A DNA stretch of 64,000 nt from Campylobacterales bacterium (GTDB taxonomy: Bacteria > Campylobacterota > Campylobacteria > Campylobacterales > Sulfurimonadaceae): assembly GCA_016938735.1 (NCBI GenBank), contig JAFGUB010000009.1, positions 62,001 through 126,000 on the forward strand, read 5' to 3'. How positions within the stretch are numbered: position 1 is the first letter of the stretch; each line of letters begins with the position of its first letter. Of this stretch, positions 28,803-37,649 are shown one piece after another. The translations under genes were made by a program, and so were the position numbers. Under the pieces are notes generated by a model. It did no database searches. It was not told the origin of the DNA and saw nothing but the letters and a program-made list of their open reading frames with translations.

Positions 28803-31265
28803 TTAGGGCGCAGGGTCGATCACGCTGATCGATTGATTGCGCTCAAATCCTTCATAGATCACTTTGATGTTTGTCGAACCGACTGCGAGTGCCAAGACAG
28901 TTGCATTGGCATCGATGGTCGCAACCGTCGTATTGGAGCTCGACCACACTGCTTCGTCGCTGACATCACTTTTGGAACCATCGCTATAATAAAGATCGCA
29001 GCTTAGCTGCATGGTGGCATTGATCTCCATGTTAAGCGATGGAATAACCATGACAATGGCTTGGGGTGATTTATAGACTTTCAGTTTTTGATCCGCTTCG
29101 AATCCTTTGTAATAGGCGGCGATCTGCGCCTCTCCCACCTTCAGTCCGCGAACTCTTCCTAAGGCGTCGACAGAGGCATACTGAGGGTAGAGCGAGCGCC
29201 AACTGACGCGCGACGTGATGTCGTCGCGCCTTGCGTCTTTGTAAACGGCTATGGCGCGTAACTGTACGGTCTGGTTAATATCCATCTCCAGAGCATCGGG
29301 CTGGATCAGAATAGAGGTGATTTCAGGTTCGATGATTTCGACGGTAGCGGAAGCGGAGAGCGAGCCGTAGGAGATTGTCACTACCGCCGTACCGACATTG
29401 ATGCCATAGAGGCTTCCGCCGCTGCTCACGGTAGCGATTGGTGTCGGATAGCTGCTCCATGTGACAACGTCATTAAAGTTTCTGCGTACACCATTGCTGT
29501 AGATACCGACGGCTTCAAGCTGCATTTCGTCGGAGCGTTGTAGTGTAGATGAAGGGATCTCTAAGTGTAAGGCACTCAAAGACGGTTCGGTAACATTGAG
29601 ATCAAATGATGCGGACACGCTACCGTGGCGGGCGGTAATCGTCGTTGTTCCCGCATTCATGGCCTTGAGCGTTGTTTGGGTCGCATTGAGATCAATGTGC
29701 ACGACATGAGGGTGGCTGATGGTGTATTCAAGCGCGCCGCTTAGCTCTTGTACACTACCGTCGGAGAAGTAGCCGTATGCTTGAAGTGGTGAACGAGCAC
29801 CAATCGGTAGCGTGTTAGGCGGTATTGGATCAAAGACAATGCGTAATAGATGTGCGCCTTCGATCTGAACCGTTTTGCTTGTGCGCAGAGGCCCGTAGGC
29901 GGCATCAATCCGTACCGGACCGACGTGATGTGCCATAAGTTGGCCCGACAAAAAGGGTGTTGTGGAATCGACAGTGGCAACGCGGGTATTGGAAGTGTGC
30001 ATAAAGACCCCGCCATAGAGGGGATAAGTGTTTGCTGACGTATCGGTGATTGTGGGCTGCAGCGTAACGACGAATCCGGGTTTTAGTGATGCTTTAGGGG
30101 CAAGTAGATCAAACGAGTGTACGAGTTGAGGACGTAGCTCAACACGCGTATTTTGCATCATACCTCCAAAGTAGGCTTCGATTTGTGCATATGGCGCTTT
30201 TTGGGTGAGAAAGCAGCCTGGTCGGTTGAGCGTATTGACCTCTAAAGTGTTTCGCCATAGACTCTCTTGGGTCACGCGTCGGCTGGAACCGTCGTTGTAA
30301 TGGGCAATCGCCTCAACACATCGCTCGATACCGAGGCTCTGTTGCTCATAGGTGAAATAGGGCCAAGGGCTCTGCGGTGCACTTAGCTCCAGTCGTGTCA
30401 GCTCTGCTTGTTTCACGGTGATGGGGAGCTCTTGTGTGAAGCCTCCAAAATTTGCTCTGATGATGCTTTGGCCTTTGGCGAGCGCGTGTACCGATCCTGC
30501 GTCGATGGTGGCTACTTCAGGGCTTAAGCTGCTCCAGTTGGCGTCTGCAGAGATCTCTTGTACCCAGCCGTCGGCGTAGTGTGCGTAGAGCTCTAGCCTC
30601 TCTTGGGTGCCTACATGTAAGATCAGCTCCTCTTGGGAGAGTGAAAGGGCAAGTAAAGGGCTCTCTAAGAGATCAATCGTGAGATTGGTGTCGCGGTTAA
30701 GATAGCGAGCGTGCAAGACGACAGACTCTTTTTGGTTTACATGTAAGCATCTGTCTCTGTCGAGTTGATTGGCGACAGATGCGTAAAACGTCCCTGAAAT
30801 TTCCCTTGTTACCTCTTGAGAGGTATTGTCGTCAAACAAAGCGCTGCATCGTATGAGGGTGGAGGTGCCTACATGCGGGTGGGGATCTTGGGCGCTGCAT
30901 TGAAGCGTGGTCGGCAGGGCTTCAGCAACGTGAAGGGTCTCGTTGTACTCTTGCTCATTGATACGAATCGTGAAACGCGCCGTTCCGGGGCGCTGGGCAT
31001 GGATACGGCCGTTGTCGAAATAGGCGGTATTGATGTCGTGGCTGATCCACTGTGCCGCGTCCGTGACCTCTTGAATCGTTTGGGGTTCATCGAGATAGAG
31101 TCTAGGAGTAGTGGAGGTACGCGGATGGAGCGTGCGTGTGTCGAGCTGCACGCGCAGTGTTGAGACATTGGTGTCGTTGGTATCGTTTGAATCTATTTTC
31201 TGATCGGAGTTACCGCCGCAACCCACAAAGATGAACGCCAGAAGCAGAAGGATCAATGTCTTCAT
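28803..31265 (-). CDS. Lipoprotein with multiple bacterial Ig-like (Big2) domains
   Basis: 820-residue surface or periplasmic lipoprotein. The start at 31265 (MKTLILLLLAFIFVGCGG) gives a lipobox; an upstream in-frame codon does not. The rest is a chain of about eight Big2 repeats with the recurring pattern leading to W-S, then VATIDA, G and a repeated VGTA[VT]I segment (VTWSSYPTPIATVSSGGSLYG, RVSWRSLYPQYASVDALG, EAVWSSSNTTVATIDANA). Big2 domains often act in adhesion or as spacers. It is the last gene of the cellulose-type operon and overlaps the DUF1566 gene by ATGA. It holds one perfect and one near-copy palindrome. Confidence 0.85.
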   Translation of the reverse strand: MKTLILLLLAFIFVGCGGNSDQKIDSNDTNDTNVSTLRVQLDTRTLHPRTSTTPRLYLDEPQTIQEVTDAAQWISHDINTAYFDNGRIHAQRPGTARFTIRINEQEYNETLHVAEALPTTLQCSAQDPHPHVGTSTLIRCSALFDDNTSQEVTREISGTFYASVANQLDRDRCLHVNQKESVVLHARYLNRDTNLTIDLLESPLLALSLSQEELILHVGTQERLELYAHYADGWVQEISADANWSSLSPEVATIDAGSVHALAKGQSIIRANFGGFTQELPITVKQAELTRLELSAPQSPWPYFTYEQQSLGIERCVEAIAHYNDGSSRRVTQESLWRNTLEVNTLNRPGCFLTQKAPYAQIEAYFGGMMQNTRVELRPQLVHSFDLLAPKASLKPGFVVTLQPTITDTSANTYPLYGGVFMHTSNTRVATVDSTTPFLSGQLMAHHVGPVRIDAAYGPLRTSKTVQIEGAHLLRIVFDPIPPNTLPIGARSPLQAYGYFSDGSVQELSGALEYTISHPHVVHIDLNATQTTLKAMNAGTTTITARHGSVSASFDLNVTEPSLSALHLEIPSSTLQRSDEMQLEAVGIYSNGVRRNFNDVVTWSSYPTPIATVSSGGSLYGINVGTAVVTISYGSLSASATVEIIEPEITSILIQPDALEMDINQTVQLRAIAVYKDARRDDITSRVSWRSLYPQYASVDALGRVRGLKVGEAQIAAYYKGFEADQKLKVYKSPQAIVMVIPSLNMEINATMQLSCDLYYSDGSKSDVSDEAVWSSSNTTVATIDANATVLALAVGSTNIKVIYEGFERNQSISVIDPAP
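30737..30746. repeat. TTACATGTAA palindrome inside the Big2 gene
   Basis: Perfect copy read as Leu-His-Val on the minus strand; a near copy lies at 30611-30620. Confidence 0.9.
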
Positions 31266-32530
31266 GACGCGGCACCGCAGCGCACACACCGTACTCTGAA
31301 ATAGGGTTCGGTGTTATTGAGGTCATAGGCATTTTCGTGGATTTGAGCGTTGCGTTCGATACGTTCATCGATCGGTCCGCAGGTGTTGAGCTGATAGTTG
31401 GCTTGTTGGCAAAAACGCTCCTCTTCTTCAAAGCATCCGTTGGAGCTGGAGTGGTAGCGGCAGGGGCAGTTGTAGCGAAAGGCGTCGTGTAGCACGAAAT
31501 CGCTCTCTTCGCGGTAATTGACAATGGAGGCGAGCTCGGAGATGGTGGGGAGGCGCCAATCTTTGTAGCCGCCTAGATCCAGTGTCGCGCAGTAGTCGAT
31601 GGCGTCGCCCCAGCGCAGGGTGCGGTCTACCACGTCGAGGCTGTCTTGCCACATCCGTCCCGTCCGTCGGTCGCTGACCACCTCCTTTTGCGCGTCGCGC
31701 TCGAAGTAGCCCAGATCAAGTGCTGCGCCCCGTACACATTTGACGTAGCGATTGATGGCAGGCTCCTGAATCACGCCGTAGGGATTGGGTTCAATAGAGA
31801 CGAAGGTCTGTTGAGTGAGTGGAAGCCCTGAGTCACTGTCGTAACTTTTGATCGTCTCAACCGTGGTGGTGTTTTCCTCGTTGCGGTAGATCTCTTTGAT
31901 TGAGAGTGAGGAGAGAAAGCCGTCGTTGGTATACGAAGGATTTTGCAGGCGTGAAATCAGCACGCCGTAGGGGCTTGTCGGGGTGGCGATTTCGCCGGCG
32001 AGATTGATCGTGAAGTCGTTGCGCTCGACGCGGAGCATGTAGACTTTTTGAGCTTGTTTGAGGCGGTCGGCACTGTAATAATCGCCGTATGGCATCATCT
32101 TGAAGGCACTCTCTTTGGTGTTGGTTGAGGCACCCAGATTAACGAGGGTCAGCAGCTCGTAGCTGTTGGGCAGTCGCCAGTCGGCGTAGCCTCCGAGCGT
32201 AAGGTTTTCACAATATCCTTCTGCATCGTTTGCGTTATCGACCAAGGCGGCTTCATTATCCTGCCATATCAAGCCATAACGTCCATCGGTTACCATGCCG
32301 CCCTTGGAAGCGTCAAAAAGCCTTGACGCTCCGATTTGATCCATACCGTCGTCATAGCGCAGATGATTGGTTGCAAGATCGCGCGAGGAGAAGATGATCT
32401 TTTGACCGGTTTGAAGCGGATAAGCGATAGACCCTTGAGCACATGATCCAGTGCTACGATTGCCGTTTTGGGAAGTCTGACAGGCGCTCAGCAGTAGTGT
32501 TAAGACGAATAAGCAGTAGCGTGCGGTCAT
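31262..32530 (-). CDS. DUF1566 (Lcl-type) lipoprotein, two domains
   Basis: 422-residue lipoprotein (signal peptide ending in LLLSACQTS). Two DUF1566 domains each show the family hallmark: YGLIWQDN with a following ENLTLGGYADWRLPNSYELLTLVN, and GRMWQDSL with ATLDLGGYKDWRLPTISELASIVN. A cysteine-rich stretch (YNCPCRYHSSSNGC) lies near the C-terminus. DUF1566 is related to the Lcl collagen-like adhesin C-terminus of Legionella and occurs in secreted proteins; binding function is inferred only. It overlaps both neighbours by ATGA. Confidence 0.85.
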   Translation of the reverse strand: MTARYCLFVLTLLLSACQTSQNGNRSTGSCAQGSIAYPLQTGQKIIFSSRDLATNHLRYDDGMDQIGASRLFDASKGGMVTDGRYGLIWQDNEAALVDNANDAEGYCENLTLGGYADWRLPNSYELLTLVNLGASTNTKESAFKMMPYGDYYSADRLKQAQKVYMLRVERNDFTINLAGEIATPTSPYGVLISRLQNPSYTNDGFLSSLSIKEIYRNEENTTTVETIKSYDSDSGLPLTQQTFVSIEPNPYGVIQEPAINRYVKCVRGAALDLGYFERDAQKEVVSDRRTGRMWQDSLDVVDRTLRWGDAIDYCATLDLGGYKDWRLPTISELASIVNYREESDFVLHDAFRYNCPCRYHSSSNGCFEEEERFCQQANYQLNTCGPIDERIERNAQIHENAYDLNNTEPYFRVRCVRCGAAS

Positions 32531-32961
32531 GGCGTTACATGTAGGTTCAGACGAGCGGATTTTGGCTCGAAATAGTTTGCGTATGGGGTCTGAGGTGCCG
32601 ATGCAGAGGTGCTTTGGATATTGGATCGGTTCAGGTCTTCTGCAGATTTCGGCTCATAAAGCGAGAGATCAATTTTTTCGGTAACGATCTGCGGGGTACT
32701 CGCTCGTTGGCTCCGTTTTGTTTTGGTTGCCGATGCCAATCCGATCTTATAGCCTTTGACATATCCGCGATCGACGCGGCACCACCCATAGCGGTCGCAG
32801 CCGTGTACGTCGATACGCTCCCCTTTTTGGAAGTGGCGCTCTTTTTTGAGCGAGTGCTCGGTTGGTTGCTGATAGAGATCGAGATCGGTTTTGAGCAGAA
32901 GCTCTTGTTTGGCCCAGAGACTAAGGCTGAGCGTTAGCATAAGCAGAGATACTTTTGACAT
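32527..32961 (-). CDS. Secreted SH3-like protein
   Basis: 144-residue secreted protein (signal MSKVSLLMLTLSLSLWA). After it comes one bacterial SH3-like domain, with TDLDLYQQPTEHSLKKERHF, QKGERIDVHGCDRYGWCRVD and GYVKGYKIG. A low-complexity tail rich in serine and alanine follows. SH3b domains often bind cell-wall peptides or proteins. It overlaps the DUF1566 gene by 4 bases and follows the second FlgO-like gene after 12 bases, within the polysaccharide operon. Confidence 0.7.
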   Translation of the reverse strand: MSKVSLLMLTLSLSLWAKQELLLKTDLDLYQQPTEHSLKKERHFQKGERIDVHGCDRYGWCRVDRGYVKGYKIGLASATKTKRSQRASTPQIVTEKIDLSLYEPKSAEDLNRSNIQSTSASAPQTPYANYFEPKSARLNLHVTP

Positions 32962-32973
32962 TGAGAACTCCTT

Positions 32974-33555
32974 TTATTTGCGTGTGAGCAGATGCATCAT
33001 CTCACAGTTCATCGGCAGTTTTTTAGCAAAAGAGCCTTCGATGATGCCGGTTTCCAGATCGATGAGTTTGACAAAGATGATGATTTCTTCATCGCTGTAG
33101 GTGTAGGTGCCCACGACCGCGCGGTTAACGTCGAAACTTTGGGTGCGGATCGTATTGACATCGCGCGAGAGAATCTTGAGTCCGTTGCCGGAAATTTTGA
33201 AGTATTTGGAGACTTCCGCTTCGATAACATTGATATTGTATTGGTGAATGAGCGCATTTTTGACGCTGTTGGAGAAGACGTAGCCAAGCTGTGAAAAGTT
33301 CTCCAAAGAGGTTAAATCGACAAAATCGGTCACCAGCACTTTGGTAGGCACTGTGCCAATCGTTTTGAACATGGCGTCAATCGCTTCGTGTGCCAAGGCG
33401 ATATAGTCCACCGGTACGTCGTAGTACTCCTTAAATCCACGGTTGACATCACAGGGGACCTTGGGGTAGTGCTTGGCTTGTGGGTTGCTCTGATTTTGGC
33501 AGCCGCCAAGCAGCAGGGTTAATGACAAGGCGCTAAAAACCGTCAATCGTCTCAT
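32974..33555 (-). CDS. FlgO-family lipoprotein, second copy
   Basis: 193-residue lipoprotein (lipobox TLLLGGCQN). The FlgO-like region reads KVLVTDFVDLTSLENFSQLG, VFSNSVKNALIHQYNINVIE, VGTYTYSDEEIIIFVKLIDL, a layout shared with the adjacent gene. FlgO is an outer-membrane lipoprotein known from Vibrio flagella, but relatives appear elsewhere as surface assembly factors. Here the neighbours are polysaccharide secretion genes, so a flagellar role is not implied. It overlaps the first FlgO-like gene by 4 bases, suggesting an old duplication. Confidence 0.75.
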   Translation of the reverse strand: MRRLTVFSALSLTLLLGGCQNQSNPQAKHYPKVPCDVNRGFKEYYDVPVDYIALAHEAIDAMFKTIGTVPTKVLVTDFVDLTSLENFSQLGYVFSNSVKNALIHQYNINVIEAEVSKYFKISGNGLKILSRDVNTIRTQSFDVNRAVVGTYTYSDEEIIIFVKLIDLETGIIEGSFAKKLPMNCEMMHLLTRK

Positions 33556-34136
33556 GGTAGAACGCTCCAGCAGTGGTGTGCGCTTTTGCAGTCGTCAGGT
33601 TTGACATCCACGCGGTAGACGCCGCTATCATTAATATCAAAGAGCGCCATACGCAGCGTTTCGGGATCGTTGATCGAGACGCTTGCCGCAGAGAGCAGTT
33701 CGTTGGCGTTTAGATCAATCAAACGGGTGTTGACGAGGAGAGCCTCTTTATAGCGGCCATAGGTGCCCACAAGTACGAGAGCATTCTGAGGCACCTCTTT
33801 GAGCCGGCCTCGGTTGAGGAGAAATTCGCCCTCTTTGGAAAGGGTGACGATATCCGTGCCTCGATATTCGATGACACGCCACCCTTTGAGTTTGAAGTCG
33901 GTCATGAGTGATTCGGAGAAGAGGCGACCAAACGAGGAGGAGTGCTCCAGATCGTCGATACCCACCAAAGAGGTCAGGACGACGATACGTTCATGCAACG
34001 GCTGATCGACACCGTAGAGAAGATTGGTGGAGATGCGCTGTACCCCCTCTTTGAAGTTGGGTACGTCCACAAGGCTTTTGGGAGCACAGGCTGAGAGCAG
34101 CCAAAGGGCCGAGATGAGAAGTGTGTATTTGATCAT
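33552..34136 (-). CDS. FlgO-family lipoprotein, first copy
   Basis: 194-residue lipoprotein (LLSACAPKS lipobox). It shares the FlgO pattern: RIVVLTSLVGIDDLEHSSSFG, RLFSESLMTDFKLKGWRVIE, NALVLVGTYGRYKEALLVNTRLIDL. Compared with its neighbour, identity is low but order and spacing match. It follows the BcsC-like gene after 18 bases. A role as an accessory to polymer export through the outer membrane is inference from context only. Confidence 0.75.
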   Translation of the reverse strand: MIKYTLLISALWLLSACAPKSLVDVPNFKEGVQRISTNLLYGVDQPLHERIVVLTSLVGIDDLEHSSSFGRLFSESLMTDFKLKGWRVIEYRGTDIVTLSKEGEFLLNRGRLKEVPQNALVLVGTYGRYKEALLVNTRLIDLNANELLSAASVSINDPETLRMALFDINDSGVYRVDVKPDDCKSAHHCWSVLP

Positions 34137-34154
34137 GAAATGTCCTTTCTGTGG

Positions 34155-37100
34155 TTAGTATAGTATCTTTTCAAGATGGTGGGAGGCTTCAAAATTTTTG
34201 AGCGCGCTGTTGTGCTTGCGGTCAAAAAAGTAGACCAGCGAAAAACCGGCCTGCATCAGTTCGTAGCTAAACATCTTCTCAAATGAGAAGGCTGCGGTTA
34301 GATCGATATGATCGCTCAGACGCACGCCGCTGCCGAAGGCAACTTTATAAGCGAGCCCTCCCGTTCGGTATCCCGGCTCGATGGCGCCGCTGAGCGGCAC
34401 TTCGGGTAAACTTAAAGGGTATCGCTCAATGTCTTCGACCAGATAGCCCTGAAAACCGGCGGATGCTTTGAGTTTCCAGTAGAGCGTAGAGGCGATGGTG
34501 TCGCCGGCATCGATGAGAAAGTTGCCCATCCAGAAATCCTGAGGGCTGAAGTAGCCTCCGTGCCCGTAGGTGAAGAGGTCGCTGTTGTATTTGTAGCTGT
34601 CATAAACCACAATCAAGCCGTAGTCGAGGTAGGATAGGGTTTCGTTGGCACTGTGGTAGATGGCCCCGAAGACAGTTTTGAACTCGCTATTTTCCATTAG
34701 ATTAAGGCCGTGAATCAATGGATAATACTCCAGATCTAGACTGAGCGTGACGAGCGAGTCGTAGCTGATACCGCCAAGAAAGCCCCGTTTGAGCACACGT
34801 CCCCAGTTGACCTCCAGTGCGCCTTGTTCTGCGCGCTCGCCGACAAAGGAGAGCATGGTGTCCTCAATGCTTTTTTGGGTGTATCCGACATGGATGCCAA
34901 AACCGTTTGATTGCAAACTCAGATCCATCAGCCAAAGCGGTTCGGGGGTAATTTTGGCGCCTAGAGGGGTGGAGCCAAACTCCAAAGTGAGCCAGGGCAG
35001 GGCGACACCGAGGGTCGGATAAAAGCCAATATCGCTCGCAAGATCGCTTCTTGGATCGTTTTGTCCCAGGCCGAAGTCGAGATAGCTACCGTTGCTATCG
35101 GCTAAAAAACCATCGTACATGTAAAGGGTTTGGGTGCGCAGATAGAAATGGGCATCACCGCCGTAGAGGTGTAGATCAAGCGGCAGGGCGTAAGACTCGA
35201 AAAAGTGACGCCCCTTCTCTCCTTCGCGCCGTTTGTAGTGCAGACCCGTCGAAAGCGCGTTGTGGCGGTATTGGCTCTTGAGGCTCTTATTGATTTTGGT
35301 CAGTAAGGCCTCGCGCTCGGCACTTGAGGGGAGGGCGGTTAAAAGCGCTTTAGCGCGTTCAGGTTGTTCGATGTCGCTGTAGAGCTGCGCGACCTTGAAG
35401 CGATCCTCTGTTCTTAGTTGATCTTCAATACGTACCAGCGCTTGTGTCGCAAGCTCGAACTGCTCGGTTTTGGAAGCGCTGAGGGCAAAAGCATAGGTGT
35501 CTTCGACATTTTGGCCGTAGCGCAGGTTGATGTCGGCAAATAGTTGTTGCGCCTCCTCAAACCGGTCGGTGTAGTAGGCACACCATGCATGCATGCGTTC
35601 GAGTCCCTGATCGTTGAGGGATTTGACGACACTGTTGCCATAGCGGTAACACAGTCCGAAGCGGCGGTTTTGATAGTAGCTAAAGAGACGTGAGCGTTCA
35701 TAATCCTGACGGAGCGTCGTGAGGGCTTGGCGCTGCTTGGACTCTGTGAAAATTTTGCCAAGACGCGTGAACTCTTTTTCAAAGAGGTTATCCTCCTCAA
35801 AATCCTTGAGCCGGTACAGATAGGTTTGCGCGAGTGCGAAGTTGTGGGGATCGTATTCGAGCGCTTTTTTATAGGCGCGGATCTGATCTTGATTCTGTCG
35901 GCTCTCCAGTGATTCGGCCAAAAGAACGTAGAGGCCGCTTTTGACTTCATTTGGCTCAAGTGCTTCGATGGCGGCCACGGCGGCATTGGTGTCGCGCCGC
36001 TCCATGGCGACCATCGCATAGCACTCAAGGTAGGGAGCACGCTCATAGGGCTCAAGTACGCCCACTCGTCCATAAAGTTCAAGTGCGTCGATGCAGCGGT
36101 GTTCGCGCGCGGCCAGCAGGGCCATGACGCTGAGGCCGTAGCGGTCTTGCGGCATTCGCTCCAGCAGACGCTCTGTATCGATTTTTGCCTCATCAAAGCG
36201 CTTTAGACGCAGCAGTATCTCGATGCTTTTGCGCATGAGTGCCAGATCGTTCGGATAGGACTCTTCGAGAAATCGGCTTACATGTAAGGCTTGATCGAAC
36301 GCACCTAGACGAAGCTTCTCATCGATTTTGGCCAAAGCTTGCAGTTTGTACGGATCGCTAACGCGCTCTTTGTCGCGCAGCCGCTCGTACCAAAAGATTG
36401 CGTTGGGGTAATTGAAGGTCTCAAGCGCCGCATAGAAGGCGACGGCGACGGCTTTTTGGCTTTGGGTGGCGCTGTAGAGGGTTTGGGCGAGAGTCATGGC
36501 GCTTAGATAGCGTTTTTGGCGATAGGCGGCATACATCTGACCTTCGATGCACTCATGCGTGTTTAAAACCGAGCAGGCGCGGTTAAACGCGCCCCATGAG
36601 CGGTCGGGATCGGTTTCGAGGTTGCTCCAGCCGATCTCCATCAGCTCGGCATGAATGATGGTGCGCTCAAGCTCGCGCGCGCGCGGTGCGTGCGGCAGCA
36701 GTGGCAAAAGAAGTTTTTTGGCCTGTTCATACGCTTTGAGCCGCAACTGCTCACCGGCTTTGGCAAGTGCGACGTCTTCAAAAAAACGGCGCGCTTTGGG
36801 CTCTGTTTCGAGATATGGGATCATCAGCGAAAGGGCAAGTGCGCTTTGAGCCTTTTGCTCAAGAGCGAGCGCCTGACGGTAGTCGATCTCGAAACGGTAG
36901 CGCTGTGCCTGCGGCGATTCGGAGGAGTCAAGCAAGGCGACGGCCAGCTCAAACTCGCCGCGATCGGCGGCGGCTTCGGCTTCGCTGAGCAACCCCTCGT
37001 TTTTGAGTGCGGAGAGTTTGGGAAAGACGGCGATATGGCGCTCTACAAGGGCTTTTGCTTCATCATGCTTGGAGCGTTTGAGCAGTGCGTAAAACTGTGT

Positions 37101-37649
37101 GACGATCAGGTCGTAGTAGAGCTTTTTGGAAGCTTTATCACTCCCTACATAAGGTTCGAGGTAGGCTCTGCCTTCATTATAGCGATGGCGTTTGAGTGCG
37201 ACGAGGGCTAAGGCGTAGGCGCTTTCAACTCTGGGATTTTTATCGTGATTGCGTTTGAAAATCTTCTCCGCCAAAGCGTAATCTCCCCGCTCATACGCTC
37301 CGTAGCCCGTATAAAAGGGGAAGGCGTCGCGCGGTTCGTTTGAGGCTGTGACGGCGGGGCGCAGGTCGATTATGGCGTAACCGATTTGGTGGCGCTCAAG
37401 CAGTTTGACCGTTTCGCGCAGGGCTTCGGTGGTGTTGGCGTCGTTACAGCGTAGGGCGACTTTTAAGCCCTCTTCGTACATGTAACATGAGAGTCCAAGT
37501 ACCCCATAGGCTTTTTGATGATGGGTGACGATATCTTTGTACTCCGGAGTCGTTTGAATCAGCTCGAAGGTGACCGAAACATTGTCATCGGCTCTGAGCA
37601 GATTAAGAGAGAGTAAAAAGATAAAGAGAAAAGGCATAGTAATCTTCAT
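34155..37649 (-). CDS. BcsC-like TPR and outer-membrane barrel protein
   Basis: About 1164 residues with a signal peptide (MKITMPFLFIFLLSLNLLRA; a start nine bases earlier is equally possible). From about 100 to 800 it is a series of helical TPR-like repeats (YERGDYALAEKIFKRNHDKN, FELAVALLDSSE, IDALELYGRVGVLEPYERAP). The last 330 residues are alternating beta strands ending in an aromatic residue, typical of an outer-membrane barrel (GSGVRLSDHIDLTAAFSFEK; final residue Tyr). This architecture matches BcsC, the cellulose export porin with a periplasmic TPR scaffold. Position after bcsA-bcsB-GH8 supports it. Sequence identity to BcsC is not obvious by eye. Confidence 0.72.
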   Translation of the reverse strand: MKITMPFLFIFLLSLNLLRADDNVSVTFELIQTTPEYKDIVTHHQKAYGVLGLSCYMYEEGLKVALRCNDANTTEALRETVKLLERHQIGYAIIDLRPAVTASNEPRDAFPFYTGYGAYERGDYALAEKIFKRNHDKNPRVESAYALALVALKRHRYNEGRAYLEPYVGSDKASKKLYYDLIVTQFYALLKRSKHDEAKALVERHIAVFPKLSALKNEGLLSEAEAAADRGEFELAVALLDSSESPQAQRYRFEIDYRQALALEQKAQSALALSLMIPYLETEPKARRFFEDVALAKAGEQLRLKAYEQAKKLLLPLLPHAPRARELERTIIHAELMEIGWSNLETDPDRSWGAFNRACSVLNTHECIEGQMYAAYRQKRYLSAMTLAQTLYSATQSQKAVAVAFYAALETFNYPNAIFWYERLRDKERVSDPYKLQALAKIDEKLRLGAFDQALHVSRFLEESYPNDLALMRKSIEILLRLKRFDEAKIDTERLLERMPQDRYGLSVMALLAAREHRCIDALELYGRVGVLEPYERAPYLECYAMVAMERRDTNAAVAAIEALEPNEVKSGLYVLLAESLESRQNQDQIRAYKKALEYDPHNFALAQTYLYRLKDFEEDNLFEKEFTRLGKIFTESKQRQALTTLRQDYERSRLFSYYQNRRFGLCYRYGNSVVKSLNDQGLERMHAWCAYYTDRFEEAQQLFADINLRYGQNVEDTYAFALSASKTEQFELATQALVRIEDQLRTEDRFKVAQLYSDIEQPERAKALLTALPSSAEREALLTKINKSLKSQYRHNALSTGLHYKRREGEKGRHFFESYALPLDLHLYGGDAHFYLRTQTLYMYDGFLADSNGSYLDFGLGQNDPRSDLASDIGFYPTLGVALPWLTLEFGSTPLGAKITPEPLWLMDLSLQSNGFGIHVGYTQKSIEDTMLSFVGERAEQGALEVNWGRVLKRGFLGGISYDSLVTLSLDLEYYPLIHGLNLMENSEFKTVFGAIYHSANETLSYLDYGLIVVYDSYKYNSDLFTYGHGGYFSPQDFWMGNFLIDAGDTIASTLYWKLKASAGFQGYLVEDIERYPLSLPEVPLSGAIEPGYRTGGLAYKVAFGSGVRLSDHIDLTAAFSFEKMFSYELMQAGFSLVYFFDRKHNSALKNFEASHHLEKILY
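36278..36287. repeat. TTACATGTAA palindrome inside the BcsC-like gene
   Basis: Perfect copy read as Leu-His-Val; near copies lie at 35115-35124 and 37476-37485. Confidence 0.9.
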
